Shown: positions 53,755 to 62,307, counted from the stretch's first letter. The stretch is 64,000 nt of DNA from Caballeronia jiangsuensis (GCA_000648925.1 JFHF01000033.1:35924-99923), one strand, 5' to 3'. The notes: generated by a model from the sequence alone, not told the origin. Program-made: numbers and translations.

Positions 53755-54063
53755 ATGAACCTGGAACAAGTTCGACAAATCCTTCTTGACCACCGGCCGT
53801 CTCTTGCTCATAGAACCAACAGGACCGACGGCTGCGAGACATGGTGGCTCCTTCACGCCGACGGCAAGAGCGAGAGGCGCGTCCTTCGTGCGAGACCACT
53901 GGTGACCGGTGTTCAGCTACGGTGGCCTGTGACGAACGCGCCAACACGTCGCTTCGATGGAGGCTCAGAGCAACTTCTCGCTGGCGTTGATAAGGAAGTT
54001 GCCTTGGCAAGAGAAGAGTTCCAATCCAAACAAGGAGTTCGGGTACGAAGCGCTACGCCCTGA
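53755..54063 (+). CDS. Small hypothetical protein
   Basis: Protein of 102 residues (MNLEQVRQILLDHRPSLAHR...ETWWLLHADGKSERRVLRARP). No family recognised and no membrane segment. The stop codon lies within a 12-bp perfect inverted repeat (54053-54084). Confidence 0.5.
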   Translation: MNLEQVRQILLDHRPSLAHRTNRTDGCETWWLLHADGKSERRVLRARPLVTGVQLRWPVTNAPTRRFDGGSEQLLAGVDKEVALAREEFQSKQGVRVRSATP

Positions 54064-54133
54064 GGGAAGTGTCTCAGGGCGTAGGTGACGGCATCAACGT
54101 TGGAGGAGCTAGAGGGGCCCGCAAAGGCGGGCC
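54053..54133. terminator. Two hairpins between convergent genes
   Basis: A 12-bp stem, CTACGCCCTGAG / CTCAGGGCGTAG (54053-54064, 54073-54084), overlaps the stop of the forward gene. A second stem, GGCCCGC / GCGGGCC, spans 54116-54133 downstream of the HU gene on the other strand. Neither has a strong T-run, but the position between convergent genes supports termination. Confidence 0.55.
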
Positions 54134-54156
54134 TGTCGTGAAGAAGTATTGACGGT

Positions 54157-54630
54157 TTAAGCGGCCGCATCCTTCAACTTCTTCAACGCACGCACCTTCA
54201 ACTTCACTGTGGCCGGCTTGGCGTCAAACCATCGCTCTTGACCCGTGAACGGGTCCTTGCCGAAGCGACGCTTCTTGGCTTCCACCTTTTGCGCATTGAT
54301 TTTGAGCAGGCCGGACAGTGTAAACTCGCCCAAGCCCTTCTTGTTCACAGCACCCAGAATCGTGTCCTCGAGCGCTGCCAGCACAGCCTTCGCTTGCTTC
54401 GGCTCGACGCCGGCTTGCGCAGCGACATGGGTGACGAGCGACGCCTTGGTGAACGTGTCTTTCACCGGCTTGAGCGTGGCGCCCGCAGCAGCCTTCTTCG
54501 CCGGAGCGGTCTTGGGTGCAGCAACTTTCTTGGGTGCGGCGGCTTTCTTTGCAGCCACAGCCTTCTTCGCGACTACGGCCTTCTTTGCCGGTGCAGTAGT
54601 TTTCGTAGCAGCAGCTTTCTTCGTTGCCAT
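54157..54630 (-). CDS. HU-like DNA-binding protein with Ala/Lys-rich N-terminal tail
   Basis: Protein of 157 residues. Residues 1-60 are a histone-like tail of AKKA/ATKK repeats. The C-terminal 95 residues are an HU/IHF domain (TKASLVTHVAAQAGVEPKQAKAVLAALEDTI...GEFTLSGLLKINAQKVEAKKRRFGKDPFTG). The tailed HU form is common in Burkholderiales and compacts or wraps DNA. GGAG precedes the ATG on the reverse strand. It could be an island-borne nucleoid protein that silences or organises the foreign DNA. Confidence 0.9.
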   Translation of the reverse strand: MATKKAAATKTTAPAKKAVVAKKAVAAKKAAAPKKVAAPKTAPAKKAAAGATLKPVKDTFTKASLVTHVAAQAGVEPKQAKAVLAALEDTILGAVNKKGLGEFTLSGLLKINAQKVEAKKRRFGKDPFTGQERWFDAKPATVKLKVRALKKLKDAAA

Positions 54631-54907
54631 TGAGGCTCTCCTGAAGTTGAACGCTGCTTAAGACGAAGCACCCCGGCGTCGAGCGCTCGGCACATGCGCC
54701 GTCGTAAGCTGTCGGCTAGCGTAGCAATCGTTATCGCAATGCGCAATGGGAAGAGGTCTTAAAACAAGGCACGGTTCGCGTTCTTCTCTCGAAAAGCAAC
54801 GCCCGTACCTCAGTTCTTGCGGAGAGCGGTCGAGTGAGGGCGTCTGAGAAGGTTTATCTCTCGGAGGCACGCGGCACGGATGGCCTCGAGCTCGCGGGCT
54901 TCGCGAT

Positions 54908-55282
54908 TCAGCAGCGGGGCTCGCTGAGCAAGAGCCATTCGACCGCGTTCGCCCCATAGTCTGCTGGCCATTCACTAGCGAGCGTCTCCATTGCACTCAG
55001 GACGCTGTCCATCGGGCCGACCTCGTCGCGACCGCTGTCGTCGTGTGCATCGACAGAAAGTTTGAGGCACATGGCTTCCACGACACTCTGCGCGCAAGCC
55101 AATCGGTCGACCGAGCGCCGAAGTCGTTCACGCATCTCATCTCGCAAGCTGAGTTCTCGTGCGACCACTTCGATGTCGTTCATCGCGTCGGTCAGGAGGA
55201 GGTGGACGAGCTGGCCGACCATGGCGGTCGATGTGCATGGTTGCCGGCGAGTCGGCTCTGTGTGGTTTTCGGATTGGCTCAT
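54908..55282 (-). CDS. Hypothetical helical protein
   Basis: Protein of 124 residues, acidic and probably all helical (VGQLVHLLLTDAMNDIEVVARELSLRDEMRERLRRSVDRLACAQSVVEAMCLKLSVDAHD). No family recognised. It lies downstream of and on the same strand as nothing obvious, 277 bp beyond the HU gene start. Confidence 0.5.
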   Translation of the reverse strand: MSQSENHTEPTRRQPCTSTAMVGQLVHLLLTDAMNDIEVVARELSLRDEMRERLRRSVDRLACAQSVVEAMCLKLSVDAHDDSGRDEVGPMDSVLSAMETLASEWPADYGANAVEWLLLSEPRC

Positions 55283-55459
55283 GAATGCTTATAGCCATCC
55301 CGTTTATTCGCCGCGTCGTCCGGTCGCGCTCACGGATGCGTTCGATGCCGCAAAGGGTAATCGGACGACTTGGTTGGACGCGCATCCCGCAGGATTTCGC
55401 TCGAGCGTGCGTGGCATCCAACGGTGGGCCTACGCATCCGTCTCTACGCTGCTAACTTC

Positions 55460-55534
55460 TTCGAGCAAGTGCCGCTGACGTGGCGTAGCATCTACGAGAC
55501 TGCGCCGCTCGGCGCCTGCACGCGACTTTGACGG
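55460..55534 (+). repeat. Copy A of a repeated upstream element
   Basis: Shares the pattern TTCGAG(N)AA(N)TGC...CGTGGCGTAGCATCT...GGCGC(Y)TGCACGCGA...CGG with 57170-57245, at matching spacing. Its end lies 8 nt before the ATG of a small gene (55543). TAGCAT may be a -10 box. It could be a shared promoter or a leader. Confidence 0.6.
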
Positions 55535-55542
55535 TAGAACAC

Positions 55543-55779
55543 ATGGAACGAGTTGAGAGAACGAGTGAAGAGGCGGCGGCGGTTGCACGTGTCGCGGCAG
55601 CCGCGCGCGACGTGCAGTCAGCTTCAGGCGCATTGGAACAGCACTTCCGCGACGCGGAAGAAGGGGCGGCTCCGACCTTGATGTTGGCAAGGCTGGCAGC
55701 AGCAATGTCTGAGTTGCAGTCAGCACGCGAAGCATTCGACGCGCTGTTTGGGGCGAAAGGGTGTTCGGATAGCGCCTAG
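55543..55779 (+). CDS. Small helical hypothetical protein
   Basis: Protein of 78 residues, Ala/Glu-rich and likely a helical hairpin (SEEAAAVARVAAAARDVQSASGALEQHF...LARLAAAMSELQSAREAFDALFG). A TTG at 55528 in the same frame is an alternative start. No family recognised. A repeated 75-bp element ends 8 nt before the ATG. A good terminator lies 190 bp downstream. Confidence 0.5.
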   Translation: MERVERTSEEAAAVARVAAAARDVQSASGALEQHFRDAEEGAAPTLMLARLAAAMSELQSAREAFDALFGAKGCSDSA

Positions 55780-55968
55780 AGCAACAATCGGACGCGCGCA
55801 CAGCTTGCGCTGAGGGCATGACGACAGACGCAACGAGATGCTCGGTCGTCTCACATCTCGGCACGTACCGCTCTCTGAAATGCTCCGTTTCAACGTGTGG
55901 CTTGAGACCTCAAGCTGCGAAGCTCTATATTATCGGTGCGTTCTTACATAGAGCGCGCCCTCTCTTGT

Positions 55969-55993
55969 CCCGCCGTTCGCGGCGGGATTTTTA
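55969..55993 (+). terminator. Intrinsic terminator
   Basis: CCCGCCG-TTCG-CGGCGGG stem with a stable tetraloop, followed by ATTTTTA. It faces forward. The nearest upstream forward gene ends at 55779, so its transcript has a 190-nt tail or a separate small RNA ends here. Confidence 0.85.
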
Positions 55994-56013
55994 TCAATAG
56001 AGCGTGTCCGTGT

Positions 56014-56517
56014 TCAGCTTGATGGCCGCGCGAAGGGGTTGATAGGCTGAACCTTCTTCGCGTCTTGGACGCGCTCAAGCATCTGAACCTTGGCCCAATC
56101 TGCCGACATTGCTTCCAGCGCCCGCACTACGTTTGATTCCAACGGTTGCAGCCCGGCGTCTCCGCTGAAATTTGATTTGAACGCAGTGTGGAAGCCATAT
56201 TGAAGAAGGCCGGAGACCTCTTGGATACGCTCCGGTGTACCGGAATCCGCGAACATCACGGACTTGCTCGAGAACGGGTCGTAGTAGATGACGTTCGGAT
56301 GGTCGGCATTCACGGCAACCTTGGGTTCGTCGCTCACGAGTAGTGAGCCGACCAATTGCACGGCTCCTTTCATGCCCCTAGGGGTTTTGAAGACCCAGAT
56401 ACGACTTGGCAGCCTCGCTTTGAGTTCAAGAATCTTGGCGGTGTTAAAAGCGAAGTAGCCGACGCGACCGCTTTTCAAATCTTGCTCGAGTTTTTGCCAG
56501 TAGTAGAAAATATCCAT
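56014..56517 (-). CDS. Hypothetical protein, possible EVE/PUA-like domain
   Basis: Protein of 167 residues from ATG 56517 (MDIFYYWQKLEQDLKSGRVGYFAF); a longer frame to 56745 adds an Arg-rich tail and is unlikely. The segment VGYFAFNTAKILELKARLPS followed by RIWVFKTPRGMKGAVQLVG recalls EVE/PUA-like nucleic-acid-binding folds, but I am not certain. The rest contains KVAVNADHPNVIYYDPFSSKSVMF. Its 3' end is close to the forward terminator at 55969. Confidence 0.55.
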   Translation of the reverse strand: MDIFYYWQKLEQDLKSGRVGYFAFNTAKILELKARLPSRIWVFKTPRGMKGAVQLVGSLLVSDEPKVAVNADHPNVIYYDPFSSKSVMFADSGTPERIQEVSGLLQYGFHTAFKSNFSGDAGLQPLESNVVRALEAMSADWAKVQMLERVQDAKKVQPINPFARPSS

Positions 56518-56943
56518 TCCTTGCCTGTCCACCCTCGTCGGTTGTAGTCGTATGCGACGACGTAATGGCACCAACAGCGTGCTGCGAGCCCGGAGAGGAG
56601 ATTTCAGATTCGTCGCGCATACCCCGTACTTTTCGTGAGTGACCGGGTCCCGGCGATTAGCAGGGTTGGGCGCCTCTCTCTTCGACAGACACGGCCGGAA
56701 TGTTTCAACGTGACCAACAGAAGCTTTGTCATGTGTCGCAATCAATCACACACATCGCTGTCACGATTCAACCGCGTAGAAGGGAAGGATTCTGGATTGT
56801 TGTTTGTAATCAGCAAGTTAGGCTATCCGTAGTGACGGAACTGCCCTTGGCACAGAACGTGGATAAGGGTAAGCGAGCGTAGATTCGAACCGCTCAATCA
56901 CAATCCCGTCCCTTGCCCCACACTACTTTTAGGGTGAATCGAA
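56518..56943. other. Gene-free divergent promoter region
   Basis: No supported gene between the EVE-like gene (-) and the leader peptide gene (+). An AGGGTGAATCGAA ribosome site precedes the latter. I see no clear operator. Confidence 0.4.
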
Positions 56944-57135
56944 ATGAGCACACTGACTATTGTTGACCTGCATCACGAGGAAGAACTGTCTCGTACTGAG
57001 ATGGCCCGCGTTGTCGGTGGGCATGATGTGGAAAAAGAAAAAGCGCTCGTTGAGCTATACGGCGTTATCAACTCGATGAACACTTTGGAGAACACGCCCG
57101 ACCCGGCTCCTGGTCACGTGTCGATGAAACTGTAA
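56944..57135 (+). CDS. Peptide with double-glycine-type leader
   Basis: Peptide of 63 residues. The N-terminal 26 residues (MSTLTIVDLHHEEELSRTEM, then ARVVGG) fit the leader of double-glycine bacteriocin-like precursors: hydrophobic and acidic positions, LSxxEM and a GG before the core. The core is acidic (HDVEKEKALVELYGVINSMN...) with no Cys. AGGGTG precedes the ATG. No C39 peptidase-ABC transporter or modifying enzyme is in the window. It may be a secreted peptide or a nitrile-hydratase-like remnant; function unknown. Confidence 0.6.
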   Translation: MSTLTIVDLHHEEELSRTEMARVVGGHDVEKEKALVELYGVINSMNTLENTPDPAPGHVSMKL

Positions 57136-57169
57136 CTGTCGAGCCTTGAGAATGGCATGGGCTTATTCC

Positions 57170-57245
57170 TTCGAGGAAATGCATCCCGCGTGGCGTAGCA
57201 TCTGCACCGTTACGTCACGTGGCGCTTGCACGCGAAGTTGCACGG
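57170..57245 (+). repeat. Copy B of a repeated upstream element
   Basis: Matches 55460-55534 over CGTGGCGTAGCATCT and GCACGCGA with conserved spacing. A GGGGAAAG ribosome site and an ATG follow at 57271, opening a 13-residue frame (MKPANLGTDGFCG, stop at 57312). That frame may be a truncated gene or a true micropeptide. Confidence 0.55.
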
Positions 57246-57308
57246 CGAAGGCATTAACCCGGGGAAAGACATGAAACCGGCAAATTTAGGAACCGATGGC
57301 TTTTGTGG

Positions 57309-57581
57309 TTAGTCCTCAAACGGGTTGCTAGCGTCTTTCGTTTCGGTACTAAGGTTGTACTCGGCGCGCGCAGCTTTGAGCACGCGCTCGATGTCACGCT
57401 CGAATCCGACTGCGTTCCCGAAGTTGGTCATGTTCCAGTTGCAGCCTGTTTTATCCGGCTCTTGCAACAGGGGCCGCGGCGCACGAATCTTCACTCCATC
57501 CTCGACGACTTCTTGCAGTCGATGAATTCGACGGTCGACCTCTTGCTGAAGCCGCGAAGCATTAAGCGTCTTGCGTATCAC
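57309..57581 (-). CDS. Small hypothetical protein
   Basis: Protein of 90 residues starting with GTG after AGGAGACTCGG. It is helical at first (LQQEVDRRIHRLQEVVEDGV), then reads IRAPRPLLQEPDKTGCNWNMTNFGNAVGFERDIERVLKAARAEYNL. No family recognised. Adjacent to the SRAP gene but 215 nt downstream, on the same strand. Confidence 0.6.
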   Translation of the reverse strand: MIRKTLNASRLQQEVDRRIHRLQEVVEDGVKIRAPRPLLQEPDKTGCNWNMTNFGNAVGFERDIERVLKAARAEYNLSTETKDASNPFED

Positions 57582-57795
57582 CCGAGTCTCCTGTCGAGAA
57601 TCTAAGCCAGTCTAGCGCATTGGGGGTGTTCCGCGACCCAGGGTCGATATGCGGCTTGCCGTCAGAAATCGCTCGATTAGTGGGTCAGGGAGCATCGCCA
57701 AATCAAAGCGCGGGAATTACGGTGTCGAGGCTGCCAATGGCTCGACCTTGATGCGCTGGCACCGATACCAACACCTTCGTTCGCCCGATGCGTCG

Positions 57796-58755
57796 TTACG
57801 CTGCAAGCCGGTGCTCATAGTACGGCCTGTCTCTATCATCAAGAATCGCATACATTGCCTTCAAATCCGAAGCTTCTGGGTTCAACCACGCGTCAATGTT
57901 TTCAGTCTTGATTGGCACAATGCACCTGTCGTGGCCGGCAGCCTCGACTTCTGGCGGCGGCTCATCAGTGATGGCAGCGAACGATAGCAGGTCGGGTTGC
58001 CCTGGCGCGGTCCATCTCGACCATAGGCAAGCAACGTGCATCAGTTGGCCGTTGTTCGGACGAAACTCGAGGACGACATTCTCGTCTTTCTCATGAGTCT
58101 CCAGCAACGTGCCTTCCATCTTTGCTTTGCTGAGGTTCTCGTAGAAGACATCAACAAGTATCACGCCATGCGTGTAGCCGAAACACGGCTTCCAGAATCC
58201 TTCGAGGTTGTCGCGTCGTGCGTTGTAGGTGCCTGGATACTTCACGTCGTAGTTCGCCGGTTTGCCAGCAATTCGGCACTGGTAACGCATCGGCTTGACC
58301 ACGTACTTGCCGTTCTCCATGACAAGCACAGGTGCGTAGGTTCCAGGAAAAATTCGTGAGTCGCGTGGCTTCGCCTCGGTTCGGTTGATGTCCTCGAGGC
58401 GGCGCAGCGACGTGTCAATTTTGTCTGCCGCGATGCGCTTACTCTCCGTTGCGGCCTTGGTCACCTTGGTCTGCAGCGTTCGCTCAGCGTCCGCGAGGCG
58501 AGTCCGTTGTTTGAAAAGCTCCTGCTCAAGCTTGGTCGTTTGCTCCGCGTTGAACCGGTCGATAGACGCTTTGATTTGCCGCTCTTCATCTGTTTGCGGG
58601 TCGCGAAAACTGTCGTCGACCGCCTTCGGAAGCTTTGCTCTGCTGCCCTCGGCTCGTTCGAAGTAGAGTCGCGCAAATTCTTCGATGTCCATGTGCGCGC
58701 CGAAAGTCTTCACGTACTTGCGATAGTCCGCCTGGATTTGCGCCGAGTAGCACAT
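57796..58755 (-). CDS. SRAP-family protein (HMCES/YedK-like abasic-site shield)
   Basis: Protein of 319 residues. The catalytic Cys is residue 2 (MCYSAQ), as needed for crosslinking to abasic sites. Other SRAP motifs are TYNARRDN, a GFYEW-like VFYENL and the His motif GHDRCIVPI. It is about 90 residues longer than E. coli YedK because of a charged, probably coiled-coil insert (about residues 60-120: EEERQIKASIDRFNAEQ region). SRAP genes are often carried by mobile elements and near DNA-repair genes. It is probably SOS-linked, though I found no clear LexA box. Confidence 0.87.
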   Translation of the reverse strand: MCYSAQIQADYRKYVKTFGAHMDIEEFARLYFERAEGSRAKLPKAVDDSFRDPQTDEERQIKASIDRFNAEQTTKLEQELFKQRTRLADAERTLQTKVTKAATESKRIAADKIDTSLRRLEDINRTEAKPRDSRIFPGTYAPVLVMENGKYVVKPMRYQCRIAGKPANYDVKYPGTYNARRDNLEGFWKPCFGYTHGVILVDVFYENLSKAKMEGTLLETHEKDENVVLEFRPNNGQLMHVACLWSRWTAPGQPDLLSFAAITDEPPPEVEAAGHDRCIVPIKTENIDAWLNPEASDLKAMYAILDDRDRPYYEHRLAA

Positions 58756-58907
58756 GCCGTGTTTCCGTTCGTCAATTCGGTGGATGGACCAGTCAGAGCG
58801 ATTCCGTGCCCAACTTCTTCATCTTCTGGCCACTGTGTTCGCGGGGCCAGGCTCCATGGCTTCGGGTCGCGCTGGCTGCCGAGCTTGGTCGAGGAAGGCC
58901 ACAACCA

Positions 58908-60071
58908 CTACGTCGCCCAGAGGTCATCTGGACCTAAATAGGATATCAGCACCTTTCCTACATCGTTCGATACTAACGCGCGTGCGAGTCCCGTGCGTTT
59001 TGGATTCAGAGGGGCTTCGAGAGTGCCGAGGGGGGCTCCCGTAGCATCGAGGACCACTGGTCTGTCGTTCAAGTGAAAAAGACGGACTGGGGTACCGGGG
59101 GGAGGAGGCACTTCGTGCCAGCCGCTAGGCGCGAGGTACTTCCGCTCAGACCAAAAACTACTTTCACGTGGCGCGAATCCGTTGACGAATTCGTTCCACA
59201 TCGACACTGTCTCGGCAGATGGCCACCCTGACGTCGTACTCCACGCGGCCACTGCATCCGACTTTAACCACACGCGAAGCTCGTGCGCATCGCGAAAAGT
59301 GGCGGCAGTGTCGTTCACTGCTTTGATTGCAGCGAAGCGAGAGGGAAAGCCCGCCTGGATTAGAATCGCGGCGGATTGATTGAGCGTTCCGGTCTCAACT
59401 GCTGCCACAGCCACATCCAACTCGAAGGTGTTTAGCGGGAGACCTAACTCGCTATCCACATCGCCGTTAGCCGTCGCCCGTACACGAACAGCTTCCATTG
59501 CCCACGGGAGTCGATACACAAGACCACCCTCAACAAATTGCAGGGTCTCCGACTCTTGGCCAGCCGAAACCTGGGCGAGGGGCATGCCGAGTAACCATAG
59601 TCGAAGAATCAGACGCCAGTTTCCCGGCAAAGGCTCCGGAGTGAAGGGGTAGATTGCGAAGACGTACTCCGCGAATTGAGTGATAGCGTGAATCGCCGCT
59701 TCATTCTGTTCGGATAGGATTGCGCCATTCGCAGCAATCAGCAAAGAGTTCAATAGTGGAGAAACAGTGTCTAATGCATGGCCGGTCTCTAGTCCAACCC
59801 CCGCGAGGAAGTATCCTTTACGAGTTAGCGACGTGGAGCGGGCCCAGATGAAACGACAGCGTGAGTTCAACGCTGCTCTGAGTACCTGCTGGTCTCCCTC
59901 AACTCTGCGTTTCAAACGACGTTCCCAGAGCGAAGATTGCAAGATTCCATCGAGAACACCAGGGATGTCCGCCGCTTGGATGTCATTTTCTCCAATGAGG
60001 CTCAAAATGGCAGTGTCGAGTGTTGCAACGTGGCGCGTCCACGTCGCATAAGCTTGCTCGCGTTTGTCCAA
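58908..60071 (-). CDS. Unrecognised protein, possibly 5'-truncated
   Basis: Protein of up to 387 residues from a TTG at 60071 (MDKREQAYATWTRHVATLDTA). The frame is open further upstream to about 60150. In the neighbouring frame there is an ATG (MSYFAFALPRPVHR). This suggests the true start was lost by a frameshift. Contents include NWRLILRLWLLGMPLAQV and FVEGGLVYRLPWAMEAVRVR, a pattern I associate with C-terminal regions of helicase-like defence proteins. I cannot assign it firmly. It lies 152 nt upstream of the SRAP gene, same strand. Confidence 0.5.
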   Translation of the reverse strand: MDKREQAYATWTRHVATLDTAILSLIGENDIQAADIPGVLDGILQSSLWERRLKRRVEGDQQVLRAALNSRCRFIWARSTSLTRKGYFLAGVGLETGHALDTVSPLLNSLLIAANGAILSEQNEAAIHAITQFAEYVFAIYPFTPEPLPGNWRLILRLWLLGMPLAQVSAGQESETLQFVEGGLVYRLPWAMEAVRVRATANGDVDSELGLPLNTFELDVAVAAVETGTLNQSAAILIQAGFPSRFAAIKAVNDTAATFRDAHELRVWLKSDAVAAWSTTSGWPSAETVSMWNEFVNGFAPRESSFWSERKYLAPSGWHEVPPPPGTPVRLFHLNDRPVVLDATGAPLGTLEAPLNPKRTGLARALVSNDVGKVLISYLGPDDLWAT

Positions 60072-60504
60072 CGCCTCGCTCGAGAAGTTTCGGCGTGAAG
60101 CGCTCGGCGCGGCGCTACTTGCGGTGTACGGGACGTGGCAGTGCGAAGGCGAAGTACGACATCTAGTTGCGCAGAGACTCGTCGACCTGTCTCACTTGCT
60201 CGGCGGGCTCACTACGGTGAGCCGCAATTTCTGCTAATACATATTGGCGTAATCAAGCGGTTTATGGCAACTGGGCAACGCCCGATTGAGTGCATCTGCG
60301 CCTCTTCCTAAATTTTTGAGCTGCCAAGCAAGATTGCGCTAGCAAGCTCCCGCGCGCCCTCTAAGTGCGCCGGCGCAATCGACAAAAGTCGGTCAAACTT
60401 GCTTTGTATATCTCCGACATCACCTTGCTGCGGAAAGTCATCAACCTTACCCTTTTGGCGTGGGAAAATAGCACTACCGGTGGGATGGAGAAGGCGGGGT
60501 TAAC
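60072..60504. other. Gene-free stretch
   Basis: No supported gene. The first 80 bp may contain a lost 5' end of the gene at 58908. The rest is AT-richer and should hold the promoter for the small gene at 60505. Confidence 0.4.
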
Positions 60505-60699
60505 ATGTTGACGAATGAGGGCGCTGATGACGCCGAAATCATCATTCGACCTGCCCCAGGTGGGGTGTGGCGTGTAGAGTTTCCTCGTAAAGGCGGCGTT
60601 TTTGTTAGGGTAGCAAACGACCAGGACGAAGCGTTGTCGCTTGCACGACAATTACGCCCAAAAGCTCAAATTCGGCTTCTGCCCGCGGAAGAGTCCTGA
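60505..60699 (+). CDS. Small hypothetical protein, paralogous type to 62308
   Basis: Protein of 64 residues: the core GGVWRVEFPRKGGVFVRVANDQDEALSLARQL forms a beta-alpha unit resembling small DUF2188-like or KTSC-type proteins. Its ending (QIRLLPAEES) and layout are shared with the gene at 62308. No distinct function. Confidence 0.55.
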   Translation: MLTNEGADDAEIIIRPAPGGVWRVEFPRKGGVFVRVANDQDEALSLARQLRPKAQIRLLPAEES

Positions 60700-60840
60700 G
60701 AGTCGCTGCATGATGAGTTGCCGCTCTCGAACAAGCGACGAAGAGCTGACGATTTTGCGTAGAAGAACCGCATGAAAGGTTTCTACGGCATCAGGCTCGC
60801 GTCATGCTGAATGTGGTTAGCTCTCATCTCGAAGGCGACC

Positions 60841-61086
60841 ATGAAAATAACTATTACAGCCCACACCGCCGCGGAGAGTGGGGACAAAGAGTCGCACCGT
60901 TTCCACTTTCTCGTAGAGGATGACGGTACCGAGGCTCGAACGGACTCCATCACTCTTCGCACTGCTCGCGTGTTCGTCCACGAACTAGCCAACCACACGG
61001 GGCTGGACGCGATGATGCGGAAAATTGTCGCGACGTCAGAGAGTGAATACGGAACCCTGATTGGCGCTTGCTTTGAAGGCCCTTAG
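60841..61086 (+). CDS. Small hypothetical protein
   Basis: Protein of 81 residues beginning MKITITAHTAAESGDKESHRFHFLVEDDG, with GAAGG before the ATG. Mixed alpha/beta; no family recognised. Contains FVHELANHTGLDAMMRKI and ends GTLIGACFEGP. It stands alone between small hypotheticals. Confidence 0.5.
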   Translation: MKITITAHTAAESGDKESHRFHFLVEDDGTEARTDSITLRTARVFVHELANHTGLDAMMRKIVATSESEYGTLIGACFEGP

Positions 61087-61153
61087 CCAACCTTTGCTGG
61101 TTCGATTGGTCGAGGAGCTGTGCCTGAAACTGCTACACGGGACGCTAGCGTGG

Positions 61154-61624
61154 CTACACCACGTTTTTCACGAGAAAAAGGCGCTGCTCCGGGTCGAGGT
61201 CCGCGCTGGTGGAAAAAGCCGGTTCGAATCCCGTGCGCCAGAAGAACCGCTTTCCCGACCGGTTCGTTCTCGACATTTCGACCATGAGAGTATGGTAGCC
61301 GGCTTTTGCGGCATTCGACTCCAGTCCCGCCAACACAGCTCTTCCGATGCCAGCGTTTGGCATTCGACTATATATGCAGACGAGCTCAGCGACACCGAAA
61401 TCGAGCCGCCTGTACGCCCCACAACCAATAGCCTCACCCTTCACGGTTCGAGCAATAAGAAAACGCCCTCGCGCGGAGCTTATTTCACTTTGCGAGAAGC
61501 GTGACTTTGCGCTGGCGCCCGAATAGAGGGCTTGCATTGCTGCCATTTCGTCGAGTAGCACACGGCCGTCGTAGGACCATATGCCTTCTCGTTGAACGAG
61601 CACAGTCAGGGAAGCAGATGTCAT
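61154..61624 (-). CDS. GNAT-family N-acetyltransferase
   Basis: Acetyl-CoA-dependent transferase of 156 residues. The acetyl-CoA motif is IYSRMPNAGIGRAVLAGLE, following the beta-strand VAELVCIYSR; a second motif is HTLMVEMSRTN and the C-terminal GKRFFWRTGFEPAFS closes the fold. The Q/RxxGxG/A loop reads RMPNAGIG. The substrate is unknown. It may act on an amino acid, protein N-terminus or toxin; none is implied by the neighbours. Confidence 0.85.
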   Translation of the reverse strand: MTSASLTVLVQREGIWSYDGRVLLDEMAAMQALYSGASAKSRFSQSEISSARGRFLIARTVKGEAIGCGAYRRLDFGVAELVCIYSRMPNAGIGRAVLAGLESNAAKAGYHTLMVEMSRTNRSGKRFFWRTGFEPAFSTSADLDPEQRLFLVKNVV

Positions 61625-62307
61625 ACGAATGTCCAGTGGCGGTTGTTCCCGTCAAACAGCAAGAAGAGAGCCACAGACACCTGTTAGCAGGAGAATTCCA
61701 GGTTTCTCTTGTTCGGACGGCACCTAACGTGGCTCCGAGTGCGAGTCGAACTGGGCCGGACAACGCCTCTTTCGGCCGGTCGAATGCGGTAACCAGCGAG
61801 CACGATGGCCGAATCCAAGCATTTGCTTTTCAGACTTTTCGGTCAAATACACCGGTCGTGGTCGGAAAGTATGGAAATGATTTTTAAAACTCGTATGGGC
61901 GAGGTTTTGCGTGCAACAATGAACACACGGAGCCGGCATCCAGGTCAAGAGCGTAGAAATCGTGCGAATACTAAGGGCGCGCACGACGTTGCAAGTCATT
62001 CGCACTTGCGATATCGGCGGCTGGCGCATCAAATCTCCTCGCAATGCCGGGGGCATCGGCTGCCGTCGTTGGCCCCAGACCTATCGCGTTGAAACATGCC
62101 CGGCGGCTACAGTCTTCCGCACATACTCGCGTCCGTCTGGTAGCGCAGTAAGTCAGGTGAGCGACAGGGGCTATGGCGCTTTTCCAAGGCAGATGCGACT
62201 ACGGGCCCGAGTCGCGAAACAAAATCCTTCCTTCCTTCCGAATAGGCCGAATTACTGGCAGACCCGTCGAACATCGCGACGGCGTTTGGCGCTTTCGAGG
62301 GCGCACG
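61625..62307. other. Stretch without a convincing gene
   Basis: A forward frame from ATG 61618 (89 residues, MSYECPVAVVPVKQQEE...) has AGGGA upstream but overlaps the divergent GNAT start and has no recognisable pattern. Other frames are shadows. Confidence 0.35.

Noticed and set aside
61205..61240. GGTTCGAATCC, resembling a tRNA T-loop
   Set aside because: It lies antisense within the GNAT gene, the flanking bases do not form the T-stem, and no acceptor or anticodon stem is present.
61618..61887. Forward frame of 89 codons after a modest ribosome site
   Set aside because: It overlaps the start of the divergent GNAT gene, has no recognisable pattern and lies where that gene's promoter should be.
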